Assembly: GCA_017885485.1 (NCBI GenBank)
Contig: JAFNFZ010000002.1
Coordinates: 7,464-26,192 of the forward strand
Direction: 5' to 3'
Source of the DNA: Chloroflexota bacterium
GTDB lineage: Bacteria; Chloroflexota; Dehalococcoidia; UBA2247; RBG-13-53-26
Length of the DNA: 18,729 nt
Within the stretch, counting starts at the first letter, position 1. Each line of letters starts with the position of its first letter. Position numbers and translations under genes: made by a program. Shown here piece by piece: positions 1-7,077 of this stretch. Under the pieces are notes generated by a model. The model was not told the origin of the DNA. It saw only the letters and a program-made list of their open reading frames with translations, and did no database searches.

Positions 1-107
1 GTCGTGGCCTCTGGTTCAGTCGTGGAACACGCAGTGACGCCTAACAGGACGCCTACAACCGCAAAACACAACAGCAACCTCATAACGAGCTTGGATTTAG
101 TCAACAT
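1..107 (-). CDS. N-terminus of a lipoprotein, probably a solute-binding protein (cut by window edge)
   Basis: The minus strand has a strong ribosome binding site (GAGGAGG, about 6 bases before the ATG at 107). The ATG opens a frame that starts MLTKSKLVMRLLLCF and continues with a hydrophobic stretch and a lipobox ending LGVTACS, so a type II signal peptide is cleaved before the Cys at about residue 27. After it come Thr/Glu/Pro residues typical of a lipoprotein linker. Only about 35 residues are inside the window, so the mature domain is unseen. It follows the isomerase gene on the same strand after about 170 bp and may be the transport component of the same catabolic unit. A solute-binding protein is the most common fit for such a neighbourhood, but any lipoprotein is possible. 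Confidence 0.6.
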   Translation of the reverse strand, partial: MLTKSKLVMRLLLCFAVVGVLLGVTACSTTEPEAT

Positions 108-281
108 TTTCTTCCTCCTCATTCATAACCTTCTACGAGAAGATCCATATGGGAAAGTCTGCCTGCTTGATGGTTCTCCCTCGTGGCCTATAACCTCCTT
201 TCCCCCGGATTCCCGGGTCGTGATCAGTAGCTACGAAACCTTCTATGTTTTCTGCCCTTCCACAGGCGGTCTCATCACCCC

Positions 282-1016
282 TTAAGTTCGCCACTTCGAT
301 ACCTGCCACCTGGCCGCGATTTCTTGTGGCATAGAGCCCTCCGCGTCGATGCCTAAAGTCGCCAATGCACTCAGCATAAGGGCCGAATTGCTAGAAATCA
401 CCGGCAATCCAGTATCCCGCTGGAGAGACGGAATGGTTTCAAGTGACGGAAAGTTGGTGCAGCTGATTAAGATGGCCTCCGCCTCTCCCAACTCAAGCTG
501 ACGGGCGAGACGGTAGGAAGCGTAGGAAGGAAGATCACCGACATCTTGGGAGGCCATACCCAAGCCCTTGACCTCCACGACCTCGATGCCCGCCCCTAGG
601 AGATACTGGGTGAGAAGATCATCTAGGTTTTGTGGGTAGGGCGTTGCGACGGCAATCTTCTTGATGCTATTCGCAATGAGCAACTCCTTGATCGCACGGC
701 TGGCCGTGATCACGGGGATGTCGACGATGGCTTCTACCCTCTTTGTGATCTCCGAATCGCTGTCTTTCCCTTTGTAGAAGCTACCTCCTGTGCAACCATA
801 GAGAACGATGTTCACCCTGGCATCTTTGAGTAGCGTTGCTGCTTCCTCTATTCCCCGGTTCATTTTCTCGATCTCCTCGACGGTATCAGCACCCCCGCGC
901 TTCAACCGGACCCCGTGAACGGAGACACCTGTTGGGCACCAGCGGGTTAGTTCCGGCTCGATGACCGTGTTCACTGAGGGCATAATCACACCAAGTCGCG
1001 CCCGATAACCATACAT
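282..1016 (-). CDS. Maleate isomerase / Asp-Glu racemase superfamily enzyme
   Basis: A 244-residue cytoplasmic enzyme of the Asp/Glu racemase superfamily, closest in architecture to maleate cis-trans isomerase and arylmalonate decarboxylase. The N-terminus has the family pattern RLGVIMPSVNTVIEPE. Two candidate catalytic cysteines are present, C75 (in YGCTGG) and C186 (in ISCTNF), one in each pseudo-symmetric half. Two-cysteine members are isomerases or racemases, while classical arylmalonate decarboxylase keeps only the second Cys. A longer frame opens at 1079, but the ATG at 1016 is preceded by AGGAGAAGGAGG at good spacing and matches the family N-terminus, so I chose it. It sits downstream of the M24 gene on the same strand, with an IS end in the gap, so it may need its own promoter. 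The substrate cannot be read from the sequence; maleate, a hydantoin or a substituted malonate are candidates. Confidence 0.85.
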   Translation of the reverse strand: MYGYRARLGVIMPSVNTVIEPELTRWCPTGVSVHGVRLKRGGADTVEEIEKMNRGIEEAATLLKDARVNIVLYGCTGGSFYKGKDSDSEITKRVEAIVDIPVITASRAIKELLIANSIKKIAVATPYPQNLDDLLTQYLLGAGIEVVEVKGLGMASQDVGDLPSYASYRLARQLELGEAEAILISCTNFPSLETIPSLQRDTGLPVISSNSALMLSALATLGIDAEGSMPQEIAARWQVSKWRT

Positions 1017-1101
1017 AATCCAACCCCTCCTTCTCCTATGTGCCTTCCACCTCGCCGAGATCTCCCATACAGCTTCCACTACACCATCACGCAGTGTATA
1101 G

Positions 1102-1150
1102 GAGCCTGTTGCACAGATTTCCGCACGCCGATCTTAAGGCCGCTTGATCA
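1102..1150 (+). repeat. Solitary IS1182-type terminal inverted repeat (IS remnant)
   Basis: Starting at 1102, the plus strand reads GAGCCTGTTGCACAGATTTC. The reverse complement of 13051-13071 starts GAGCCTGATGCACAGATTTC, and the match continues with scattered mismatches to about 1150 (through GCCGATC and GCTT). This is therefore the outer end of an element related to the IS1182-type copy at 11476-13071, in opposite orientation. No transposase or second end is visible nearby. It lies in the 161-bp gap between the M24 stop and the isomerase start, which suggests an old insertion that has almost entirely been deleted. Confidence 0.7.
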
Positions 1151-1177
1151 CCCAGTATCGCTCTTCTTCTGGAAGCC

Positions 1178-2395
1178 CTACAATTCAAAAAGGTCGCGAC
1201 TCAGTGCTGTCAGCAGCTCAGAACCATCCTCGGTGACGACCACCAGATCTTCGACCTGAATGCCCCCCAAGCCTACTTCGTAGTACGGTGTTTCGATACA
1301 AAATGTCATACCCGCTTCAAGGGGTGTTGAATCATCGGGACGGATGATGGGGGACTCGTAGATATCGAGGCCGATGGCATGACCACAGTGGTGGCGGCGG
1401 TAGTGCGAGACGCCGCTCTTGCGCGTGGCTTCCATCGCGACTTCAAACACCTCACTGGCCAGCACGCCTGGTCGCATGAACTGGATGGCAGCTTCTTCGC
1501 CGTTCAACATCGCCTGATAGATTTGTCGTACCCTTTCGGGGGCCGTTCCGATGACGGCGTTTCGCGCAAGGTCGGAAGGGAAGCCCTGGAAGCGACATCC
1601 GGCGTCGTATCGGAGCAGCCCACCCCGTTCGAGATGGGTACCTTCAGGCACGACGTTGGGGAAACACGAGCGCGTTCCCACGCCAATAGCGCTGAACAGG
1701 TGTTCGGCGCCGGAATCGATGAGGCTCTTCTTGAATGCGCTTTGGATCTCGATATCGGTAGCGTGATTAGCTGCGACTGCCAGTGAATCCATAATAGCCT
1801 TCTCGGTACAGGTGGAAGATTGGCGCAACATCTCGATCTCATAACACGTTTTCACGGCTCGCACCCGAAGCATCAGCATGAAGGCATCCTGGACGTCGGC
1901 GTCGGGGAGACCTTCCTCGATCAACCTCCAGTGACTTGGCATTAAGTGGCCCTGATCGACTGCCAGCCTGGCGCTACTCAGCTGTTCGCTGTCCAAGACA
2001 GCGACTAGCTCCTCAATCCATGTTCTCTTATTCACCATTGAGGTTGAGAGGTTGGCTAGTCGAGCCTCCGCCTTGGTCATGTTGGCATTTGGCGTACCTG
2101 TCTCCACATAGAAAGTGCCAAAGGTGTGCAACTCATCGACGTCATACTTGTCCATAGCGATAAAATCGCCATCAGAGCTTGGCACGCACAATATGCGTTT
2201 TCCATCTGAGGAGAGCACCACATAACTCTGGTTGTCGACGGAAAGAGGATGAGTCCAACTGCGATAGCCGGTCAGATATTGAATGTTGGATGAAGAAGTT
2301 GCTACCAATGCGTCGATATCGGCTTCGCGCAGGGCGGCGAGCGTACGCTCGGTAGCCAGATGAATGTGGTCCTCAAAACTCGTTTTCGGTGACAT
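1178..2395 (-). CDS. M24-family metallopeptidase (creatinase / Xaa-Pro peptidase-like)
   Basis: A 405-residue pita-bread-fold enzyme. Residues 1-170 are the N-terminal creatinase-like domain and about 185-390 the M24 catalytic domain. All five dinuclear metal ligands can be seen: D264 (RYDAG), D275 (FPSDLAR), H339 (HHCGHAIG), E368 (CIETP) and E382 (QVEDLV). The full set argues for a metal-dependent peptidase (prolidase/aminopeptidase P type) rather than creatinase, which has lost metal ligands. The ATG at 2395 has GAGGTG about 8 bases upstream and fits the family start better than the ATG at 2425. It follows the Ntn-hydrolase gene by 76 bp on the same strand, so co-transcription is likely. 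Such genes are often found beside transporters and amidohydrolases in catabolic clusters. The exact substrate is unknown. Confidence 0.9.
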   Translation of the reverse strand: MSPKTSFEDHIHLATERTLAALREADIDALVATSSSNIQYLTGYRSWTHPLSVDNQSYVVLSSDGKRILCVPSSDGDFIAMDKYDVDELHTFGTFYVETGTPNANMTKAEARLANLSTSMVNKRTWIEELVAVLDSEQLSSARLAVDQGHLMPSHWRLIEEGLPDADVQDAFMLMLRVRAVKTCYEIEMLRQSSTCTEKAIMDSLAVAANHATDIEIQSAFKKSLIDSGAEHLFSAIGVGTRSCFPNVVPEGTHLERGGLLRYDAGCRFQGFPSDLARNAVIGTAPERVRQIYQAMLNGEEAAIQFMRPGVLASEVFEVAMEATRKSGVSHYRRHHCGHAIGLDIYESPIIRPDDSTPLEAGMTFCIETPYYEVGLGGIQVEDLVVVTEDGSELLTALSRDLFEL

Positions 2396-2471
2396 AAATC
2401 GCACCTCGCATTGAAACAGCACCACTCATTGGATCATCGCACTCGGCCATGACCGGACTGTCGGAATCGCC

Positions 2472-4271
2472 CTACCAGCCTAGTGCATATCCGACATTTC
2501 CCCTCGGCGAGGCCCCTCCGATAATGATCCCATGTGTGGCGTCGTATTGAATTCCCATCATCTTCCCATTGTGCCAGTCTTCGGCTTTCTCTACATGATG
2601 GCCGAGCAATTCCAGCCCGTTGACTGTGTCGCCAGACATGCGCGCCTCGACCACAACATGGCCCGGGTAAGCCTCTCTAGGGAAGAAAGATGCCGGGAAA
2701 TGGGCAGAGTAAACAGTGGGGGATTCCAATGCCTCCTGGATTGCCATACCAAAGACGACGTGATTCAGGAAGAACTGGAGCGTCCATTGGTCCTGACAAT
2801 CGCCCCCAGAGGTGCCAAAGGCCATATAGGGGGCACCATCCTTGGTGACAAGTGTCGGGCTCAGTGTAGCTCTGGGGCGTTTGCGAGGTGCCAAGGCATT
2901 TGCGCGATCACGATTGAGGTAGAACATCTGACCGCGTGTCCCAAGGGAGAACCCCAAGCCTGCGATAACAGGAGAGGACTCAATCCACCCGCCGCTTGGC
3001 GTGCCAGCGATCATGTTCCCCTCAATGTCGGCGGCATCAAAGTGCGTTGTTCCACCGCTATGGCCTCTCGGCGTCTGACCTCTTGGCACCCTCTGTGATG
3101 GAATCCCCAAGTAGTCGCAGTTGTCTCGTTCAACATCGAATGGCGCAATTGCTGGAGTTCTCCTTCCGCTGCGCCCCGGCGTCAGTTCCATGGATGCCTT
3201 GCTTCCAATGAGGGCGGCACGTTCAAGTGAGTAATCCCTCGAGAGCAGCCACTCGAGCGGCACATCGTCAAACAAGGGATCGCCGTAGTAGGCCTCGCGG
3301 TCAGCAAAGGCGAGCTTCGCGCACTCAATGAGTACATGCAGGTACTCAGAAGAGTTGTGTGCCATCTTGCGAAGATCGAAGTGGGACAACAGAGCCAGTT
3401 GCTGCAAGAAGACGGCCCCCTGCGTCCAAGTGGGGCACTTGTGGACTTCAAAGCCCCGATACGAGTAGGAGATCGGCTCCTCAACACTCGCATGCCACTG
3501 GGCCATGTCTTCAAATGCCAAGAAGCCTGCATGGGGCTTCCCAGTAGCGTCCATGACTGGATGTTCTGCTGCGAAGCCGACGATTTCATTGGCGATATCG
3601 CCCCTATAGAATGCATCACGGCCCGCATCGATCCCCGAGATCCTCCCGCGGCCCCGCGCCGCTTTCTCGGCATCGCTTATTCGCTCAAGAACGGCCGCGA
3701 GTTGCGGATTCCGCAATAGCTCTCCCTCTTCGGGGACGCGGCCTTCATGGCAATAGAGTTCGTAGGTGGAAGGATACCTGTCGCGGAACCGCTCGTAGTT
3801 GTCGCAGATCTTGTCATGGAGTCCCCGGTACACTGGAAAGCCGTCCCTGGCTAGCTCTATCGCTGGTGCTAGGACTTGCGCAAAGCTCAATGTGCCGAAC
3901 CGCGCCAACGTCACCGCGCAAGAATCGATCACGGCCGGCACACATGCCGGAAGGAACCCATCCCCGGGAATAAGGGAAATCTCATTGTCCCGGAACCAGT
4001 CGATGCTGAGAGCATCTGGGGACCAACCCACGCCGCCTATTGCATACACTTGTCTATCTCTTGCGGAATGCAGTAGCATCGGGACTTCTCCGCCGATGCC
4101 GTTTTGTTGAGGCTCCAGCACATTCAGGCAGAGACACATCGCAATGCCCGAGTCAATTGCATTGCCTCCCTGCTCTAGGATTCGGAACCCGGCTGCTGTT
4201 GCCAGATAGTGGCCGGACGAGACAATTCCTTTCCTTGCCATGATAGCTGGTCGTGCAGTGAAACTGGGCAT
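2472..4271 (-). CDS. Gamma-glutamyltransferase-family Ntn-hydrolase with altered substrate pocket
   Basis: A 599-residue protein of the gamma-glutamyltranspeptidase (GGT) family. The proenzyme normally cuts itself before a Thr that becomes the N-terminal nucleophile. That site is SGGTTHFDAADIEGN, Thr at about 408, followed by the family's AGTPSGG stretch; the second-half GTSGG motif is kept. However, the region that should read DFREMAP (supplying the Arg that binds the glutamyl carboxylate) reads GGVGWSPDAL. The NNEMDDF segment reads LGTRGQMF, and the usual Ser pair before SPT is Ala-Thr. It is thus probably not a glutathione hydrolase but an amidase or acylase on another substrate. No clear signal peptide is seen. 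The ATG at 4271 (GAGGAG upstream) was chosen over a TTG at 4319. The M24 gene lies just downstream. Confidence 0.87.
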   Translation of the reverse strand: MPSFTARPAIMARKGIVSSGHYLATAAGFRILEQGGNAIDSGIAMCLCLNVLEPQQNGIGGEVPMLLHSARDRQVYAIGGVGWSPDALSIDWFRDNEISLIPGDGFLPACVPAVIDSCAVTLARFGTLSFAQVLAPAIELARDGFPVYRGLHDKICDNYERFRDRYPSTYELYCHEGRVPEEGELLRNPQLAAVLERISDAEKAARGRGRISGIDAGRDAFYRGDIANEIVGFAAEHPVMDATGKPHAGFLAFEDMAQWHASVEEPISYSYRGFEVHKCPTWTQGAVFLQQLALLSHFDLRKMAHNSSEYLHVLIECAKLAFADREAYYGDPLFDDVPLEWLLSRDYSLERAALIGSKASMELTPGRSGRRTPAIAPFDVERDNCDYLGIPSQRVPRGQTPRGHSGGTTHFDAADIEGNMIAGTPSGGWIESSPVIAGLGFSLGTRGQMFYLNRDRANALAPRKRPRATLSPTLVTKDGAPYMAFGTSGGDCQDQWTLQFFLNHVVFGMAIQEALESPTVYSAHFPASFFPREAYPGHVVVEARMSGDTVNGLELLGHHVEKAEDWHNGKMMGIQYDATHGIIIGGASPRGNVGYALGW

Positions 4272-4343
4272 GGCGCTCCTCAAATCCGATAGGAGTGGGA
4301 CGATCGGATCGCCTGACAAAGAGTCTCACCACTAGAATCTCTC

Positions 4344-4700
4344 TTATCCGATACAGGCATGTAGCCTCCCCACGCGGACCGACTCCAATTGCCGTACCCG
4401 GATCACGGCCACCTGGCGTGCATCCAGCTGGCGCTCGGTGTCCCCGACCTGTGTTTGCCTTCCTCGATCAAGTCCCTCCCCCCACCTACAGCACATGTCC
4501 GCCGGGATCCCTTCGTGCCGGCGCAGAACCGCGATGGCAGTCTCGCCCCGCGGCCCCTCCAGCACGATTCGGACCCTGTACTACGCCAAGTGCTTCTTGT
4601 GGGTCGCCCGGCGGATGATCGGACTGTGGCTTCCGCCCTCTCTTACTTTCCGGCATTTCTGCCCCCCGTTTCGCCATACCATGACCGAGAAGTGTGTCCA
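4344..4700 (-). pseudogene. Decayed left end and OrfA of an IS3-type element
   Basis: On the minus strand, 4565 down to 4344 encodes RVRIVLEGPRGETAIAVLRR, then HEGIPADMCCRW and a tail resembling the helix-turn-helix OrfA of IS3-family transposases (usual pattern: KLRIVLEGLRGE, LCRREGI, YYRWSKEFLEAGK, GDTAR, EVKDLRREA). An in-frame TAG at about 4580 separates this from a short upstream piece that could be the original N-terminus from an ATG at 4682. At 4683-4700 the minus strand reads TGGACACACTTCTCGGTC, which shares GACACACTTCT with the terminal sequence of the other IS3-type fragment near 16425. It is therefore a plausible left terminal repeat. OrfB is absent. This fossil fills the space between the oxidoreductase operon and the Ntn-hydrolase gene; 4701-4812 shows nothing else. 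Confidence 0.65.
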
Positions 4701-4812
4701 TGCAAATGGTCCCTGGTGCTTCACTTCGACCAACGACCTACAGACGCTCCGCCCCACGCACTCCTTTCGCAAAGCATCGACATGCTCGCAAGCCGTTGTG
4801 CCTGCCTGGCGA

Positions 4813-5793
4813 TCATGTCTTGAGGGATCCTTTGGTTGGCACAACACCGGGGACATCCCACTCTTCCCACATTTCATCTACCATCTTCTGAATGTATCTG
4901 ACGTCGTCTTTGGTGAGATGCGCAAACCGACCTTGTGCCATTAGGAACTTCTCTACCGGCTCCCTCTGCCTACGGGCATCATGAGTGTACGTGACGTGTC
5001 CCTCGAGGATCTCAAAGAGAGGGAACAAGCCTGAAAGAACTCCCATTCTGCCAATATCGTGTGAGTATCGGGGGTGATAGTCCCAGCCCTTGGGGCATGG
5101 AGCATAGACGTGGAGGAATTTCGGGCCTCCTACGGCCAATGCCCTTCGGACTTTCCGCAAGTAGTCGAGGGTTGGATATGTAGCGCAGGCAGTCGCCACG
5201 TACTTGCATGTAGGATGGCCGACGGCAAGCATGCCCGCCAGGTTCTTCTTCCAGCGGCGTTGGGTTATGTGGATACGCTTTCCCGGAGGCGTGAATGTCG
5301 TGTTGGCACCGAAGGTTGTAAGGCCAGTCGCCTGAATGTCGGTGTTGGCCGCCGACTCATTGTCATTCATGATGATGAGCAGGTCGTAGTCGGTTTGCAG
5401 GGCGCCCGATATTGCAGATAGGCCCATATCGCCGCCGCCAAGATCGCCACAATGCGCAATCGTGTTGATCTCCTCGTCCGGTATCTTGCCCTTTCGCATC
5501 AGGGCGCGCAACCCCGCAGCCATACCTATTGCTGACGACCCACTTGCACCCAATTGGGTGTGCATCCACGGAACAATCCAGGGTGTAGTCATGTAGCTCG
5601 TGTTTGCCACGTACATGCAGCCTGTTGAGCCAGTCACAAGAGTCCGGGGGCCGGCAACCTTGATGAAACCACGCATGGTCGCGGCGGACTCGCATCCTTG
5701 GCAGGTCCGATGCCCCGATGTGTAGAATTCCTCCAAGGGAACATCATGAACGCCCTTAATCTTCGCATACTCGATCGACTGTCGGTTGGCCAT
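4813..5793 (-). CDS. 2-oxoacid:ferredoxin oxidoreductase, beta subunit (TPP-binding), probable oxalate oxidoreductase
   Basis: A 326-residue PorB-type subunit that binds thiamine pyrophosphate and one [4Fe-4S] cluster. The TPP segment runs from GDLGGGDMGLSAISGAL at about 116 to MNDNESAANTD at 142-152, the family's variant of the GDG...N motif. Cluster cysteines are C31 and C34 (CQGC), C59 (GSTGCMY) and C233 (APCPKGW), in the usual order. The length matches stand-alone beta subunits. It starts 16 bp after the alpha stop codon, last in the gamma/delta-alpha-beta operon. With the alpha subunit it would cleave a 2-oxoacid C-C bond and pass electrons to the fused ferredoxin domain. Substrate assignment rests on the alpha subunit. 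Confidence 0.93.
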   Translation of the reverse strand: MANRQSIEYAKIKGVHDVPLEEFYTSGHRTCQGCESAATMRGFIKVAGPRTLVTGSTGCMYVANTSYMTTPWIVPWMHTQLGASGSSAIGMAAGLRALMRKGKIPDEEINTIAHCGDLGGGDMGLSAISGALQTDYDLLIIMNDNESAANTDIQATGLTTFGANTTFTPPGKRIHITQRRWKKNLAGMLAVGHPTCKYVATACATYPTLDYLRKVRRALAVGGPKFLHVYAPCPKGWDYHPRYSHDIGRMGVLSGLFPLFEILEGHVTYTHDARRQREPVEKFLMAQGRFAHLTKDDVRYIQKMVDEMWEEWDVPGVVPTKGSLKT

Positions 5794-5809
5794 TCTTCTC
5801 CTCGTGTAG

Positions 5810-7039
5810 CTACTCTCGCAATCCGATCCACTTGACGAAGCCGTCCATTCCTGCTTGACTGGCAGCTTGCTGGGTCAGGCGAAACATCGCCATGCAATCA
5901 GATATGGAGATATCGCGGCCGCCAAGACCCGCGATGAAATCTACGACAACCGGTCGATTATCCAGAGGGTACAGCGTCGATCGGACCTCCTCCATGAGTA
6001 TGCCGCCGTCGTCAGGCGAGCCATGTGCGAAGTCACGATCGATCACCCCGATTGAGCGGAAGCGGCCAAGGCACGCCCGAAGTTCCTCCGTGGGGAATGG
6101 ACGGAACCAGCGCATTGAAACATAGCCCACCTTCTCGCCAATAGCTCGAAGCCTTGTCACTGCGGTTCTACCAGGAGCGGCTACGGTGCCGAGGCCAATC
6201 AGGATTGTCTCGGCGTCTTCTGTCATGAACTCAGTGAAGAATGGGTTGGTGTAGCGGTCGCCAAAGACGCCGTTGAACTCCCGGTACGCCTCTTTAATGA
6301 CCGTCCGAGCGCTTCTTGCTGCCTCCCAGTTCTGGCGGCGCAATTCCATTACCCAGTCCTCGTTTACTTGCGGTGCTATCGAGATGGGATTGTCTGGGTG
6401 CATTCGGCGCTTGGACAGGTCGTACCGGCGAAGGTACCTCCTAACGGTTCCCAGCGATGGGATGTCGACCATGTGTTGTGAGTGTGTCAGAAAGGCGCCG
6501 TCCATCGCTATTGCCATTGGCATCTGCACGCCCTTGTCTTCGGCGACTCGATAGCCAATCAGGACATGCTCGAGTGCTTCCTGAGGTGTTGTCACCCAGC
6601 AGAGCAAGAAGCCGACATCCCTAACCATCATTGCATCGTTGTGCTCGACCCCGAAGGCGCCAGGATCGTCCAGAGCTCGATTGCCCACCAGGTACAGCAC
6701 GGGCAGGCGATCGGTGGCTGTCACAACAAGCGCCTCAAGACCGTAGCACCATCCGGTCCCGCTGCTGCCAGCGAAGGTGCGGGCATTCACGCTGCTGGCG
6801 TGCTTCACGATCTCGAATTGGGAATGCTCGCTGTCAGCTATTACGTATTCCGCATCCAGTTGGCCGTCAGCGATGAGTTTGGAAATGGCATCCATGACCT
6901 CTGTGTATGGTCGAATCGGATAGGCCGCTATCACATCAACGTCCGCGAGTCGAACCGCTTCGGCCACCGCCTGGCATCCGGTCAGGAGATCCCTGCGTTC
7001 CCAGACAGCCTCGGCTTTGGGTGCTCTCTCATTGGCCAT
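5810..7039 (-). CDS. 2-oxoacid:ferredoxin oxidoreductase, alpha subunit with YPIRP motif, probable oxalate oxidoreductase
   Basis: A 409-residue PorA-type subunit: pyrimidine-binding domain (about 15-235) and C-terminal transketolase-like domain (about 275-385). Pyruvate enzymes carry YPITP at the substrate pocket; here residues 40-44 are YPIRP (R43). A second Arg in NRALDDPGAFG is R121. From the literature I recall that Moorella oxalate oxidoreductase uses Arg31 and Arg109 of its alpha chain to hold oxalate and that Thr-to-Arg in YPITP marks that enzyme. The 78-residue spacing is the same here. I therefore infer oxalate to two CO2 with reduction of ferredoxin as the most likely reaction; another charged 2-oxoacid is the alternative. 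The ATG at 7039 lies 38 bp after the gamma-delta stop, with AGGGG upstream. A longer frame to 7225 would overlap that gene and is not preferred. Confidence 0.88.
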   Translation of the reverse strand: MANERAPKAEAVWERRDLLTGCQAVAEAVRLADVDVIAAYPIRPYTEVMDAISKLIADGQLDAEYVIADSEHSQFEIVKHASSVNARTFAGSSGTGWCYGLEALVVTATDRLPVLYLVGNRALDDPGAFGVEHNDAMMVRDVGFLLCWVTTPQEALEHVLIGYRVAEDKGVQMPMAIAMDGAFLTHSQHMVDIPSLGTVRRYLRRYDLSKRRMHPDNPISIAPQVNEDWVMELRRQNWEAARSARTVIKEAYREFNGVFGDRYTNPFFTEFMTEDAETILIGLGTVAAPGRTAVTRLRAIGEKVGYVSMRWFRPFPTEELRACLGRFRSIGVIDRDFAHGSPDDGGILMEEVRSTLYPLDNRPVVVDFIAGLGGRDISISDCMAMFRLTQQAASQAGMDGFVKWIGLRE

Positions 7040-7077
7040 CTCGTTGCCCCTGTGTCTCATGTCCCGCGTTGGGTGTC

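Noticed and set aside
204..217. CCCGG-ATTC-CCGGG hairpin downstream of the isomerase gene, considered as a terminator
   Set aside because: The stem is only 5 bp and no T-run follows on the minus strand, so terminator function is not supported.
4..285. Open frame of 93 codons on the plus strand at the left edge
   Set aside because: The opposite strand has a strong ribosome binding site and a lipoprotein signal peptide at 107; the plus-strand frame has no family pattern.
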